Origin: Noviherbaspirillum suwonense
GTDB taxonomy: Bacteria; Pseudomonadota; Gammaproteobacteria; Burkholderiales; Burkholderiaceae_D
Length of the DNA stretch: 64,000 nt
Assembly: GCF_900182955.1 (NCBI RefSeq)
Contig: NZ_FXUL01000003.1
Coordinates: 186,001 to 250,000, forward strand
Reading direction: 5' to 3'
Below, in pieces: positions 39,221 through 48,371 of the stretch. Numbering within the stretch: position 1 is the stretch's first letter; each line of letters starts with the position of its first letter. Position numbers and translations under genes: made by a program. The notes under the pieces are model-generated. The model did not search any database. It was given only the letters and a program-made list of their open reading frames with translations, and was not told the origin of the DNA.

Positions 39221-40068
39221 GACGGCGACGCCACTGCGGCCGGCGCCACGCCGGGTGGCGTCTTGTAGCGGTTATAGCTCCAGAAGTACTGCGCCGGGCA
39301 CAGCGCGATCAGCTTTTCCATCGCCGCGTTGATGCTGCGCGCCTGCTGCTCCGGCGTGCCCGACAGGTTTTCCTCGAAGCGCACGAAGCGCAGCTCGTAG
39401 CCGCGCCCGTGCTTCAGCCTTTCCGCATAGGCCAGCAGGATGGGCGCGCCGCTCATCTGGTGCAGCTTGGCCGGCAGCGTCATCGTGTAGGCCGGCTTGC
39501 CGTAGAAGTCGGCCCACGCGCCTTCGCCCTGCTGCGGCACCTGGTCCGGCAGCAGCCCGATCGCCTGGCCGCCTTTCAGCGTCTTCAGCAGCATGCGCAC
39601 GCCCGACAGGTTGGCCGGCGCCAGCCGCATGGCCGGCCGCGCCCGGGCCACTTCCAGCAGCGGCTTCAGCGCCTCCTTGCGCGGCGGCCGGTACAGCACG
39701 GTCAGCGGGATGTGCTCGGCCACCGCCTGCGCCAGGATCTCGAAGCAGCCCAGGTGCGGCGTCAGGAAGATCAGGCCGCGGCCCTCGGCCAGCGCGGCCC
39801 GCGGCAGGTCCAGGCTCTCGATATGGGCAACCGGCAGCACCCGCCGCGCCGGGCCGCACCAGACGAAAGGCAGTTCCATCAAACTCTTGCCGGCTTCGGC
39901 GATGGCGCTGCTGCGCAGGCCGCTGTAGCCGGCGCGCTGCAGGTGCGCGTTCAGGCGGCGGCGGTAGGAAGGGGAGGCGGCATAGACCAGCCAGCCGAGC
40001 GCGGCGCCGGTCAGGTGCAGCACTGGCAGCGGCAGGCGCGACAGCAGGCGGAATAGGTTGACAAGCAT
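39217..40068 (-). CDS. Lipid A biosynthesis acyltransferase (LpxL/HtrB family), first of pair
   Basis: This 283-residue member has the motif HLGCFE in place of HX4D, as in many LpxL/LpxM proteins, and the conserved RPPRKEALKPLLE and LPDQVPQQGEG blocks. The start MLVNLFRLLSRLPLPVL is chosen by similarity; a TTG 12 codons upstream (40104) is an alternative, and neither has a good ribosome binding site. With its coupled downstream copy it presumably adds the two secondary acyl chains of lipid A; which does which cannot be told from sequence. Confidence 0.9.
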   Translation of the reverse strand: MLVNLFRLLSRLPLPVLHLTGAALGWLVYAASPSYRRRLNAHLQRAGYSGLRSSAIAEAGKSLMELPFVWCGPARRVLPVAHIESLDLPRAALAEGRGLIFLTPHLGCFEILAQAVAEHIPLTVLYRPPRKEALKPLLEVARARPAMRLAPANLSGVRMLLKTLKGGQAIGLLPDQVPQQGEGAWADFYGKPAYTMTLPAKLHQMSGAPILLAYAERLKHGRGYELRFVRFEENLSGTPEQQARSINAAMEKLIALCPAQYFWSYNRYKTPPGVAPAAVASPS

Positions 40069-40087
40069 TAAGGAAGACGTCAGCGTT

Positions 40088-40116
40088 TTGCGCGTTTTTT
40101 TCAAGACGCGTAAAAT
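40088..40116 (+). promoter_or_regulatory. Promoter of metK
   Basis: TTGCGC (40088-40093) and TAAAAT (40111-40116) are exactly 17 bases apart. The start site would be near 40123, giving a leader of about 115 bases that includes the whole pseudoknot at 40159-40238. The -35 is a weak match. Confidence 0.45.
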
Positions 40117-40158
40117 AGCACGAAGTTTTATCCGCCGAGTTAACAGACAACTTGCGAG

Positions 40159-40238
40159 GCGGCCTACAAATCTCGCTAAAGCGTCGCAGGCTCATAGATA
40201 GGCCGCGACTTTTCGACTATCACTTTCATGGAGCCTGC
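40159..40238 (+). promoter_or_regulatory. Predicted pseudoknot leader sequestering the metK ribosome binding site
   Basis: GCGGCCTA (40159-40166) pairs perfectly with TAGGCCGC (40199-40206), closing a 32-base loop. Inside the loop GCAGGCTC (40186-40193) is perfectly complementary to GAGCCTGC (40231-40238), which holds most of the Shine-Dalgarno GGAG (40230-40233) and ends next to the ATG. A small hairpin CGC-TAAA-GCG (40174-40183) sits in the first loop. The two 8-bp helices form an H-type pseudoknot that would block translation. I do not recognise it as SAM-I, SAM-II or another known class; SAM feedback is the obvious hypothesis. Confidence 0.5.
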
Positions 40239-41399
40239 ATGGCACACGAATACCTCTTTACCTCCGAATCCGTCTCCGAAGGCCATCCCGACAAGGTAGC
40301 CGACCAGATTTCCGACGCGATCCTAGACGCCATCTTCGAGCAGGACCCGAAGGCGCGCGTCGCCGCCGAGACCCTGTGCAACACCGGCCTGGTGGTGCTG
40401 GCCGGCGAAATCACCGCGCATGCCAACGTCGACTACATCGGCGTCGCCCGCGATACGCTGAAGCGCATCGGCTACGACAATGCCGACTTCGGCATCGACT
40501 ACAAGAGCTGCGCGGTCATGGTCTGCTACGACAAGCAGTCGCCCGACATCGCGCAGGGCGTCGACGAAGGCCGCGGCATCGACCTCGACCAAGGCGCCGG
40601 CGACCAGGGCCTGATGTTCGGCTACGCCTGCAATGAAACGCCGGAACTGATGCCCGCCGCGATCCATTACGCGCACCGCATCGTCGAGCGCCAGTCGCAG
40701 CTGCGCAAGGATGGCCGCCTGCCATGGCTGCGCCCGGACGCCAAGTCGCAGGTCACGCTGCGCTACGTCGACGGCCGCCCGGTCGGCATCGACACCATCG
40801 TGCTGTCGACCCAGCATGCGCCCGAGATGGAGCACAAGCAGATCGAGGAAGCCGCGATCGAGATGATCATCAAGCCGGTGGTGCCGCAGGAATGGCTCAA
40901 CGGCACCCGCTTCCTGATCAACCCGACCGGCCGCTTCGTCATCGGCGGCCCGCAGGGCGACTGCGGCCTGACCGGCCGCAAGATCATCGTCGACACCTAC
41001 GGCGGCGCTGCGCCCCACGGCGGCGGCGCGTTCTCCGGCAAGGACCCGTCCAAGGTCGACCGCTCGGCCGCCTATGCGGGCCGCTACGTCGCCAAGAACA
41101 TCGTCGCCGCCGGCCTCGCCGAGCGCTGCCAGATCCAGATCTCGTATGCGATCGGCGTCGCCAAGCCGACCTCGGTCATGGTCACCACCTTCGGCACCGG
41201 CAAGATCAGCGATGAAAAGATCGCCGAACTGGTCAGGGAACATTTCGACCTGCGTCCGAAAGGCATCGTGCAGATGCTGGACCTGCTGCGCCCGATCTAC
41301 AGCAAGACCGCCGCCTACGGCCATTTCGGCCGCGAGGAGCCGGAGTTCAGCTGGGAACGGACCGACAAGGCCGAAGCGCTGCGCGCCAGCGTCGGCTGA
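40239..41399 (+). CDS. metK: S-adenosylmethionine synthetase
   Basis: MetK makes SAM from methionine and ATP. The start [20 protein letters not shown] gives 386 residues, the family length; an earlier in-frame ATG at 40152 falls inside the leader structure and is rejected. The ATP motif [12 protein letters not shown] and the phosphate loop [19 protein letters not shown] (core GGGAFSGKD) are intact. The SD GGAG is five bases from the ATG and lies within the predicted pseudoknot. Confidence 0.98.
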   Translation: MAHEYLFTSESVSEGHPDKVADQISDAILDAIFEQDPKARVAAETLCNTGLVVLAGEITAHANVDYIGVARDTLKRIGYDNADFGIDYKSCAVMVCYDKQSPDIAQGVDEGRGIDLDQGAGDQGLMFGYACNETPELMPAAIHYAHRIVERQSQLRKDGRLPWLRPDAKSQVTLRYVDGRPVGIDTIVLSTQHAPEMEHKQIEEAAIEMIIKPVVPQEWLNGTRFLINPTGRFVIGGPQGDCGLTGRKIIVDTYGGAAPHGGGAFSGKDPSKVDRSAAYAGRYVAKNIVAAGLAERCQIQISYAIGVAKPTSVMVTTFGTGKISDEKIAELVREHFDLRPKGIVQMLDLLRPIYSKTAAYGHFGREEPEFSWERTDKAEALRASVG

Positions 41400-41401
41400 A
41401 C

Positions 41402-42262
41402 GTGCGAGTCCGCGCAACGGCGGCGGCGCTGGCTGCGTGCTGGGCCGCCGCTGCGTTGCCGGCGCATGCGGCCCAGCCGTCGGCGCATTGCGTGCAGATC
41501 AGCCAGGCGCTGCCCGGCGTGGCCGCGTCCGACTGCCAGGCGCAGATGCTTGCGCCGGGCGGCGGCCGCTCGGTCAAGGGCGTGCCCCTGCTGGTGCGCC
41601 GCATACCGGCGCAGCCGGCCGACAAGGCCAAGCCGGTGCGCATCTTGCTGCTGGGCGGCATCCATGGCGATGAGCCCACCTCGTCGGCCATCATCTTCCG
41701 CTGGATGCGCAACATGCAGACGCCGACCGCGCGCCAGTTCAGCTGGAGCATTGCGCCGGTGGTCAATCCGGACGGCATGCTGGCCAGGCAGAAAACCCGC
41801 GTCAACGCGCGCGGCGTCGACCTCAACCGCAATTTCCCGACCCCGGACTGGCAGCGCGAAACCGACCGCTACTGGAACCGCGTCACCGGCCGCGACCCGC
41901 GCAGGTATCCGGGGCGCTCGGCCCTGTCCGAGCCGGAAAGCCGCTGGCTGGACGATGAAATACGCCGCTTCCAGCCCGACCTGATCATCTCGGTCCATGC
42001 ACCGTTCGGCCTGCTCGACTTCGACGGTCCGGCAGCCCCGCCCAACCGTTTCGGCCTGCTGCGCTACGACCCGATCGGCGTCTATCCGGGCTCGCTCGGC
42101 AACTACGGCGGCGGCCAGCGCAAGGTGCCGGTCGTGACGATCGAACTGCCGCATGCGCAGGACATGCCCAAGGATGCCGAAGTGGACCGGATCTGGCGCG
42201 ACATGCTCAACTGGGTAGGGCGAAGCGTGACCGCGCAGAAGCTGGCGGATGCGCGGCCGTAA
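41402..42262 (+). CDS. Secreted M14-family zinc carboxypeptidase (MpaA-like)
   Basis: The 286 residues begin with a GTG directly after metK and a signal peptide (cleavage near LPAHA, about residue 22). The M14 zinc ligands are seen in GGIHGDEP (His and Glu) and ISVHAPFG (His), and the substrate arginine region is RGVDLNRNFP. The likely catalytic Glu is in VTIELPHA. Family members such as MpaA cleave murein peptides, but this one appears to be exported, so a periplasmic peptidoglycan-peptide or protein substrate is more likely. It is close enough to metK to be co-transcribed. Confidence 0.85.
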   Translation: MRVRATAAALAACWAAAALPAHAAQPSAHCVQISQALPGVAASDCQAQMLAPGGGRSVKGVPLLVRRIPAQPADKAKPVRILLLGGIHGDEPTSSAIIFRWMRNMQTPTARQFSWSIAPVVNPDGMLARQKTRVNARGVDLNRNFPTPDWQRETDRYWNRVTGRDPRRYPGRSALSEPESRWLDDEIRRFQPDLIISVHAPFGLLDFDGPAAPPNRFGLLRYDPIGVYPGSLGNYGGGQRKVPVVTIELPHAQDMPKDAEVDRIWRDMLNWVGRSVTAQKLADARP

Positions 42263-42340
42263 ACAAGCCGGCGTGCGCTGCTGGAACGTTAAGGGCGGCA
42301 GCGGGGACTGAAGCCGGTCTTTAACTGCTTCGAGGTTCCC

Positions 42341-42805
42341 ATGAGTATCCTAGTTCCGGCAAACAACATCTTTAAAAAATTCGCAGATTATGTCTTTCCT
42401 GCCAATCTGGCTATCGGCAAAGCAGAGACGCGGGCGGGCGAGCAAAGGGCGCAGAAGGTGCAGCGCACGCAGCCGATGCCGATCGGCATGCGTTCGCCCA
42501 GGCAGCAATTGGCCGACGGGCTTGGCAAGCCCATCGCAGGGAAGGCGTCCGGCAGCGTGCCGTTTTCAACCCGCTTCGCCATCCTGGTGTTTTCGGTCCG
42601 GCTGAAATTCACCGGCAGCACCGCGGGCCTGAATGCGTTGCGGACAGAGGTGAAAACATTGCAGAAAAGCCTGGCGGCCGCCAATGACGCATCCAGCGCC
42701 GCCGCGCTTGGCGAGATGAAAGCAAGAATAAGCGACAGGCTCGCAAAGCAGGACCCGCAGCATTTCATTCCCGAGGCTGGCGGCCGGCAATACCAGGGCT
42801 GGTAA
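42341..42805 (+). CDS. Hypothetical protein, 154 residues
   Basis: No known family is recognised. The ATG has a CGAGG site 7 bases upstream. The protein starts MSILVPANNIFKKFADYVFP and is basic and polar, with no clear signal peptide; one short hydrophobic patch (STRFAILVFSV, about residues 76-86) is too short and charged at the flanks for a certain membrane helix. The C-terminal third is predicted helical and alanine-rich (LRTEVKTLQKSLAAANDASS). It is inserted between the M14 peptidase and the SAH riboswitch, a place where related genomes usually have none. Confidence 0.6.
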   Translation: MSILVPANNIFKKFADYVFPANLAIGKAETRAGEQRAQKVQRTQPMPIGMRSPRQQLADGLGKPIAGKASGSVPFSTRFAILVFSVRLKFTGSTAGLNALRTEVKTLQKSLAAANDASSAAALGEMKARISDRLAKQDPQHFIPEAGGRQYQGW

Positions 42806-42813
42806 GCCTGTCC

Positions 42814-42842
42814 CTGACAGCCGCGGGTTTTTCCGTTAAAAT
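42814..42842 (+). promoter_or_regulatory. Promoter of the ahcY transcript
   Basis: CTGACA (42814-42819) and TAAAAT (42837-42842) are 17 bases apart, each one base from consensus. The start site would be near 42849, immediately before the riboswitch. Confidence 0.7.
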
Positions 42843-42848
42843 TCGCGG

Positions 42849-42920
42849 TTCGTCAAGGAGCGTTGCGACAGGGTGGTCATCCTGCCAGGCTTGGCGTATC
42901 AACACCGCAACCGCGCTCAC
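42849..42920 (+). promoter_or_regulatory. S-adenosylhomocysteine (SAH) riboswitch
   Basis: SAH riboswitches switch on SAH-recycling genes when SAH accumulates. P1 is CGTCAAG (42851-42857) with CTTGGCG (42890-42896). The conserved core GGAGCGTTGCG follows P1, P2 is CAGG (42869-42872) with CCTG (42881-42884), and the downstream AACCGCGCTCAC supplies the pseudoknot, CGCTC (42914-42918) with GAGCG (42858-42862). The conserved GAGCG-TTGC, AGGCTTG and GCGCTCA segments match the class. The AGGAGG ribosome binding site of ahcY lies about 30 bases further on, so control of translation or stability is likely. Confidence 0.9.
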
Positions 42921-42958
42921 GTGACTTTTTTCTTGGTTTTTTACAGAAAGGAGGCGTG

Positions 42959-44401
42959 ATGAGCGCCCTGCCACAAGCACCAAAATCCAACGCTGATTTC
43001 ACCGACTACGTCGTAGCCGACCTGTCCCTGGCAAGCTGGGGCCACAAGGAAATCCGCATCGCCGAGACCGAAATGCCCGGCCTGATGGCAATCCGCGAGG
43101 AATACGCCGCCGCCCAGCCGCTCAAGGGCGCGCGCATCACCGGTTCCATCCACATGACCATCCAGACCGCCGTGCTGATCCAGACGCTCGAAGCGCTGGG
43201 CGCGAAGGTGCGCTGGGCGTCGTGCAACATCTACTCGACCCAGGATCACGCCGCCGCGGCCATCGCCGACGCCGGCACCCCGGTCTTCGCGTTCAAGGGC
43301 GAATCGCTGGACGACTACTGGGAATTCACCCATCGCATCTTCGAATGGCCGGACACCGCTGAAGGTCCACAGTATTCGAACATGATCCTCGACGACGGCG
43401 GCGACGCCACGCTGCTGCTGCACCTCGGCACGCGCGCTGAAAAGGATGCATCGGTGCTCGAGAACCCGGGCTCGGAAGAAGAGGTCTGCCTGTTCAACTC
43501 GATCAAGAAACGCCTTGCATCGCAACCCGGCTGGTATTCGACCCGCCTGGCCGAGATCAAGGGCGTGACCGAGGAAACCACGACCGGCGTGCATCGCCTG
43601 TACCAGATGCACCGCGACCTGAAGCTGGCGTTCCCGGCCATCAACGTCAACGATTCGGTCACCAAGTCCAAGTTCGACAACCTGTACGGCTGCCGCGAGT
43701 CGCTGGTGGACGGCATCAAGCGCGCGACCGACGTGATGATCGCTGGCAAGGTCGCTGTCGTGGCCGGCTATGGCGACGTGGGCAAGGGTTCGGCCCAAGC
43801 GCTGCGTGCGTTGTCCGCACAGGTCTGGGTCACCGAAGTCGACCCGATCTGCGCGCTGCAGGCGGCAATGGAAGGCTACCGCGTCGTGACCATGGATTAC
43901 GCGGCCGAGCATGCCGACATCTTCGTCACCGCCACCGGCAACTACCATGTGATCACCCATGAGCACATGAAGAAGATGAAGGACCAGGCGATCGTCTGCA
44001 ACATCGGCCACTTCGACAATGAAATCGAAGTCGCCGCGCTGCGCGAGCACACCTGGGAAAACATCAAGCCGCAAGTCGATCACGTGATCTTCCCGGACGG
44101 CAAGCGCATCATCCTGCTGGCCGAAGGCCGGCTGGTGAACCTGGGCTGCGGCACCGGCCATCCGTCCTACGTGATGAGCTCGTCGTTCGCGAACCAGACC
44201 ATCGCCCAGATCGAACTGTTCGTCAACACCGACAGGTACCCGGTCGGCGTCTACACGCTGCCCAAGCACCTGGATGAAAAAGTGGCGCGCCTGCAGCTGA
44301 AGAAGCTCAATGCGCAGCTGACCGAGCTGACCGACGAGCAGGCCGGCTACATCGGCGTGTCGAAGGAAGGCCCGTTCAAGCCCGAGCATTACCGCTACTA
44401 A
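42959..44401 (+). CDS. ahcY: S-adenosylhomocysteine hydrolase
   Basis: AhcY cleaves SAH to adenosine and homocysteine, relieving inhibition of methyltransferases. The start [19 protein letters not shown] gives 480 residues with an AGGAGG site; the GTG one codon earlier is a less likely start. The NAD-binding motif is [14 protein letters not shown], and the substrate region [15 protein letters not shown] is intact. The C-terminus KPEHYRY is the family signature. A strong terminator follows before the holin-like gene. Confidence 0.98.
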   Translation: MSALPQAPKSNADFTDYVVADLSLASWGHKEIRIAETEMPGLMAIREEYAAAQPLKGARITGSIHMTIQTAVLIQTLEALGAKVRWASCNIYSTQDHAAAAIADAGTPVFAFKGESLDDYWEFTHRIFEWPDTAEGPQYSNMILDDGGDATLLLHLGTRAEKDASVLENPGSEEEVCLFNSIKKRLASQPGWYSTRLAEIKGVTEETTTGVHRLYQMHRDLKLAFPAINVNDSVTKSKFDNLYGCRESLVDGIKRATDVMIAGKVAVVAGYGDVGKGSAQALRALSAQVWVTEVDPICALQAAMEGYRVVTMDYAAEHADIFVTATGNYHVITHEHMKKMKDQAIVCNIGHFDNEIEVAALREHTWENIKPQVDHVIFPDGKRIILLAEGRLVNLGCGTGHPSYVMSSSFANQTIAQIELFVNTDRYPVGVYTLPKHLDEKVARLQLKKLNAQLTELTDEQAGYIGVSKEGPFKPEHYRY

Positions 44402-44409
44402 GACTGGCT

Positions 44410-44434
44410 GGGCGGCGCGAGCCGCCCTTTTTTT
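44410..44434 (+). terminator. Intrinsic terminator after ahcY
   Basis: GGGCGGC (44410-44416) pairs perfectly with GCCGCCC (44421-44427) over GCGA and is followed by seven Ts. It is strong, so expression of the downstream holin-like gene and metF from the riboswitch-led promoter would need read-through. Confidence 0.85.
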
Positions 44435-44470
44435 GCCCGCCGTATCGTTGGAGTCCACCGAGGAGCACGC

Positions 44471-44812
44471 ATGCGACTGCTGTTAGCCTGGCTGATCAAT
44501 ACCATCGCCCTGTTTGCCGTGCCCTACATTCTCCGCACGGTCTACGTGCAGGACCTTGGCACCGCGCTCGTCGCCGCGCTGATCCTTGCCCTGGTCAATA
44601 CCCTGATACGCCCCATACTCGTGCTGCTGACGCTGCCGGTCACGCTGGTCACGCTCGGCCTGTTCATCTTCGTCATCAACGGCCTGATGTTCTGGCTGGT
44701 CGCCAACCTGGTCGGCGGTTTCGCCGTGGCCGGCTTCTGGTCCGCGGTGGGCGGCGCGCTGATCTACAGCGTGATTTCCTGGGGGCTATCGGCCTTACTG
44801 TTGAGAAAATAA
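44471..44812 (+). CDS. Small four-helix membrane protein, phage-holin 4 family
   Basis: The 113 residues are almost entirely hydrophobic, with four predicted helices, and match the pattern of the phage holin family 4 / YvlD type (LVNTLIRPILVLLTLPVTL is the typical central block). The family is not phage-borne in most bacteria; the role is unknown. GAGGAGC precedes the ATG. Its stop overlaps the metF start (TAATG), so the two are co-translated. Its constant place between ahcY and metF in Burkholderiales suggests a link to the methyl cycle, but no mechanism is known. Confidence 0.8.
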   Translation: MRLLLAWLINTIALFAVPYILRTVYVQDLGTALVAALILALVNTLIRPILVLLTLPVTLVTLGLFIFVINGLMFWLVANLVGGFAVAGFWSAVGGALIYSVISWGLSALLLRK

Positions 44813-45654
44813 TGTCCGAGAACACTTACAGCATCGAGCTGTTCCCGCCCAAGACGCCGGAAGGCGCGCAAAAGCTGCGCGCCACCCGTGCCGAACTGGC
44901 GCAGCTCAAGCCACGCTATTTTTCCGTCACCTTCGGCGCCGGCGGCTCCACGCAGTCCGGCACCCGCGACACCGTGTTCGAGATCAGCGCCGAAGGCCAC
45001 GAAGCCGCGCCGCACCTGTCCTGCATCGGCCGCAATCGCGACGAACTGCGCGCGATGCTGGCCGAGTACCAGGCGCACGGCATTCGCCGCGTGGTCGCGC
45101 TGCGCGGCGACCTGCCCAGCGGCTACGGCATGCTGGACGCCTCGTCCGGCGAGTTTGCCTATGCCAGCCAGCTGATCGAATTCATCCGCGCCGAGACCGG
45201 CGACTGGTTCCATATCGAGACCGCCGCCTACCCGGAAGTGCATCCGCAAGCCAGGTCCGCGCAGGAAGACCTGCGCCATTTTGCCGGCAAGGTGAAAGCC
45301 GGCGCCGACGCCGCCATCACCCAGTATTTCTATAACGCCGATGCCTATTTCCGCTTCGTCGATGACGCCCGCGCACTGGGCGTGGACGTGCCGGTGGTGG
45401 CAGGCATCATGCCGATCACCAACTACACCCAGCTGATGCGCTTTTCCGACATGTGCGGCGCCGAGATTCCGCGCTGGATACGGCTGAAGCTGGCCGGCTA
45501 TGCCGACGACACCGCGTCGCTGAAGGCATTCGGCCTGGACGTGGTGACGCAACTGTGCGAACGGCTGCTGGCGGGCGGCGCGCCCGGGCTGCATTTCTAT
45601 ACGCTGAACCAGGCAGGGCCGACGACGGCCATATGGAAGCGGCTGGGCTTGTAG
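44812..45654 (+). CDS. metF: 5,10-methylenetetrahydrofolate reductase
   Basis: MetF makes 5-methyl-THF, the methyl donor for methionine synthesis. The 280 residues start MSENTYSIELFPPKTPEG and contain TFGAGGSTQSGTRD and the flavin-barrel block ALRGDLPSG. FAD is bound without a separate domain, as usual in bacteria. It is the last gene of the ahcY-holin-metF group; the gap to the next gene (45655-45768) holds no clear terminator. Confidence 0.96.
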   Translation: MSENTYSIELFPPKTPEGAQKLRATRAELAQLKPRYFSVTFGAGGSTQSGTRDTVFEISAEGHEAAPHLSCIGRNRDELRAMLAEYQAHGIRRVVALRGDLPSGYGMLDASSGEFAYASQLIEFIRAETGDWFHIETAAYPEVHPQARSAQEDLRHFAGKVKAGADAAITQYFYNADAYFRFVDDARALGVDVPVVAGIMPITNYTQLMRFSDMCGAEIPRWIRLKLAGYADDTASLKAFGLDVVTQLCERLLAGGAPGLHFYTLNQAGPTTAIWKRLGL

Positions 45655-45768
45655 CGCAAGCGGTGGATTAGTGAAATATCAAGCCAGGCATCGCCGCATG
45701 CCGCGCTGAAGGAACGGATTCGGGTTGGCAAGCTACCTAACATTTTTCTCCATCTCCTGGAGTGCAAA

Positions 45769-48222
45769 ATGTGGGCTTGCCTTTTTCCTTCCTACACGGC
45801 ACCTTCCGCGCCGCAGCAAGCCGCCCGGAAAGCCGCCTCGCCATCCGCCGCGAAGGGCCGCGCATGGACCACTGCCGCGCCTGGCTCGCCCCGCATCTCC
45901 CATCGGTCGACCTGGTGGCAGGTATTGGGAAGCGGCAGCGTTAAAAACCTGATTTACTGGGTGGAGCGCAAAATACTGGACAGCAGGCTTCCCAGGACCG
46001 CACGCGCACAAAACCCCGAAAATGCAAGGATCGCCTTGCAGCAGGCATTGAAGTCGACCTTCAAGACCAATTCTCCCCAGGAAGAAAAAGCAGCCCGCAC
46101 CAAGCTGGAAACGAGCCTGGAAAACGCGATCTGGTACGGCGTCGATATAGAGAACGTGGCCCGGGAAGTCTATTCCGCTGCGAATGCCGGTGAACGTTTT
46201 TCCATGCAGACAAGCTGCCAGGCGACAACGGCACTTGCCATCCTTTCCGATTGTCTTGCTGACAGCCACCTGGCCCATGAGAATTTGAAGCGTCAGCTGA
46301 GAATCGGGTTTCTGAAATCGAATGAATATTCCCAGGCATCTGCAGGATTTGATTCGGCTGTCCAGCAAACACTCTGGTCGCAGATGGACCTTGCCTTCAG
46401 GGCGGCCTGTCCCGGATTAAGAAGTGAATTGATCGACCAGGTATTGCAGGGATCGGATAAAAATGAATTGCTGTTTCTGGCGACGCATCACTACATGGGA
46501 TGCAGTGGAAAGCTTTCTGTCCTCCAGGCTCTTTCCGCTCGCGCCTTTTTCCTCCTGGAAAAACAGTTGGAAAATAAAAACGTTAAAGATATCCGGTTGA
46601 CTGCAGCAAACGACACAGAACTTGACGCTTTCGGAAAACTGGCAGGCTGCTATAACTTCAGGAAGCTCAAGGCAGCGCAAGAAACAGAAAAACAGCACCG
46701 CACGACTTTCAATGCAAGGACTGAATTATTCGAAAGTTTCAGGAAACATCTTATCCAGGCCGGTTCGCCCGGAGACGATGGCACCAGGCAGCGTTTTTTA
46801 TCGACGAATAAATCGGCGTCAGCATGTTTCTCTACTGCTGAACAGAAGGCGATATTAAGGAAGGCAATCGCTGCATCCGATCCCGCAACAATCGTCAAAG
46901 TGGCAAATCTTGCCAAGGTAACCGCCGGGGATCGCATGCTGGTGGAAGCGGCCAATGACTACCTTGCATCGCCCGACGTGGCCGACCTGGATGATGACAA
47001 GCTGATTGCTTATCTTGCCTTCCCTAAAAATAAAATCCCACCCGGCACGCGTGATCTGCTCGTTAAAGAGGCAATAAGACGTGCCGATGCAGCGACGATA
47101 GCGGTAGCCCGGCTGATAGCTGAACAGTTCAATCCCGATACCCATCTCCCTTTTACATGCCGCCGCCTGGTTCGCGCTGCGCTGGAGATCCGCGCATGGG
47201 AAAAAATCCGCGTCGAACTTCAGGATGCGGCCGGTGCCGGGGTGGCGCCACAGTCGATCGGGATAGATCTGGGCGACGAAACGCCCGGCAGATATTCACG
47301 CGCCTATAAAAAATTGATGTTCCAGCATTTGTCCGACAAATTAAGGATGAATGACGACGATCAAATCGGCACAAGGACAAGGACAGAGCCGCTTTTTTCC
47401 AGGCTGATCGAAGAACAGGATGCGGCCGATCTGGCGCCGCTTGCTGCCCGGGATCAGGACGAAATGGATGAGGCGCTTTCTGACTTTCTTCCTGACGCCG
47501 GAAATTGGAAGCGCGGACCAGGTTTGCAAAGGCTGACCGTTGGTCAGGAAAATACCTTGCGGACCATGCTTCTGGAACATATCTCGCAAGCGGCCTCTTC
47601 AAGAAAGGTCGCGGAAAACTCGCAGGAATTTCCGGTTTGCAGCCAGTTCCTGCGCGATACGACGCAAGCGCACCTGGCAGTGAACGGGGTGCTGATCCCG
47701 AAAATTGTCGATGCCAGGGTTCCAATGCAATCCGTAAGCCGGGGTCAGGCATACCTGAATGCAATGCGCAAGCTCCGCAACATCAGCGATGCGCAAATTT
47801 TCATGGCAAGCAGGGTCGCCAATCAAAGCATCGCCAATGTTTTTTCCGATTTCGTCTTGCAGGAAAAATTGTGTTCGCTGTCTGTCGATGAAATGGAAGC
47901 AGGGAATTTATCCGGGGCTGCCATTGCCAGCGAAGGTTTGCTGCCTGCCGACCTGCAATTCGATGAGAATGTCTTCATGAAGGCCAACGGAAATCTTGTC
48001 ATTCGCGTCCATGCCGTGCAAAAAAATATCAGGGAATGGAAAGGCGCAGACATAAGCGAAGTCACTGTTCATACCGATGAAAACGCTTCTTCGTTCATGG
48101 CTGAATTAAATTTAGAAATCAATCGGGAGGGCGAAATATTGGAAGAGTTGTCCGCAAAAATTTCATTCGAGCGGATGTTTTCTGCGCAGCGTACGTTCCA
48201 GGTTGCCGGGCTCGCGCCGTAG
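45769..48222 (+). CDS. Large protein of unknown function, 817 residues (paralogue A)
   Basis: No family is recognised. The start MWACLFPSYT follows CTGGAGTG. Residues 7-45 are rich in Ala, Pro, Ser and Arg and look disordered; the rest is predicted mainly helical and soluble, without signal peptide or membrane segments. The last about 90 residues (from ENVFMKANGNLVIRV) look beta-rich. It shares ordered motifs with the next gene: WYGVD at 122-126, LxDDKL at 407, CxQFxxD at 624 and an SR...Q...N block near 681. The DNA is visibly AT-richer than its neighbours, with AAA, GAA, TTT and AAT codons common, which suggests recent transfer. The disordered N-terminus recalls secreted effectors, but no secretion genes are in the window. 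Confidence 0.7.
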   Translation: MWACLFPSYTAPSAPQQAARKAASPSAAKGRAWTTAAPGSPRISHRSTWWQVLGSGSVKNLIYWVERKILDSRLPRTARAQNPENARIALQQALKSTFKTNSPQEEKAARTKLETSLENAIWYGVDIENVAREVYSAANAGERFSMQTSCQATTALAILSDCLADSHLAHENLKRQLRIGFLKSNEYSQASAGFDSAVQQTLWSQMDLAFRAACPGLRSELIDQVLQGSDKNELLFLATHHYMGCSGKLSVLQALSARAFFLLEKQLENKNVKDIRLTAANDTELDAFGKLAGCYNFRKLKAAQETEKQHRTTFNARTELFESFRKHLIQAGSPGDDGTRQRFLSTNKSASACFSTAEQKAILRKAIAASDPATIVKVANLAKVTAGDRMLVEAANDYLASPDVADLDDDKLIAYLAFPKNKIPPGTRDLLVKEAIRRADAATIAVARLIAEQFNPDTHLPFTCRRLVRAALEIRAWEKIRVELQDAAGAGVAPQSIGIDLGDETPGRYSRAYKKLMFQHLSDKLRMNDDDQIGTRTRTEPLFSRLIEEQDAADLAPLAARDQDEMDEALSDFLPDAGNWKRGPGLQRLTVGQENTLRTMLLEHISQAASSRKVAENSQEFPVCSQFLRDTTQAHLAVNGVLIPKIVDARVPMQSVSRGQAYLNAMRKLRNISDAQIFMASRVANQSIANVFSDFVLQEKLCSLSVDEMEAGNLSGAAIASEGLLPADLQFDENVFMKANGNLVIRVHAVQKNIREWKGADISEVTVHTDENASSFMAELNLEINREGEILEELSAKISFERMFSAQRTFQVAGLAP

Positions 48223-48230
48223 CCATGTTA

Positions 48231-48255
48231 GCCGGCCGGTCGAGCGCCGGCCGGC
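48231..48255 (+). other. Perfect 9-bp hairpin between the two large paralogues
   Basis: GCCGGCCGG (48231-48239) pairs with CCGGCCGGC (48247-48255) over seven bases, nine bases after the first gene's stop. There is no T-run, so it is not a standard intrinsic terminator. It is GC-rich, unlike the two genes it separates. Confidence 0.5.
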
Positions 48256-48371
48256 GCAGTGGCAGTAGCCGGATGGTTTGATTCCTGGAAGGCAGGCTCC
48301 ATAAATCAATGGGGAACGTGGCTCGACATGCGTGGTACAGATCGGCCAGTTTCCATAGCCCGAGGATTGCC

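Noticed and set aside
45655-45768. Hrp-type boxes (TTCG-N16-TTCG or PIP) upstream of the large unknown genes
   Set aside because: A TTCG occurs but no second copy at the right distance, so a type III effector assignment has no support here.
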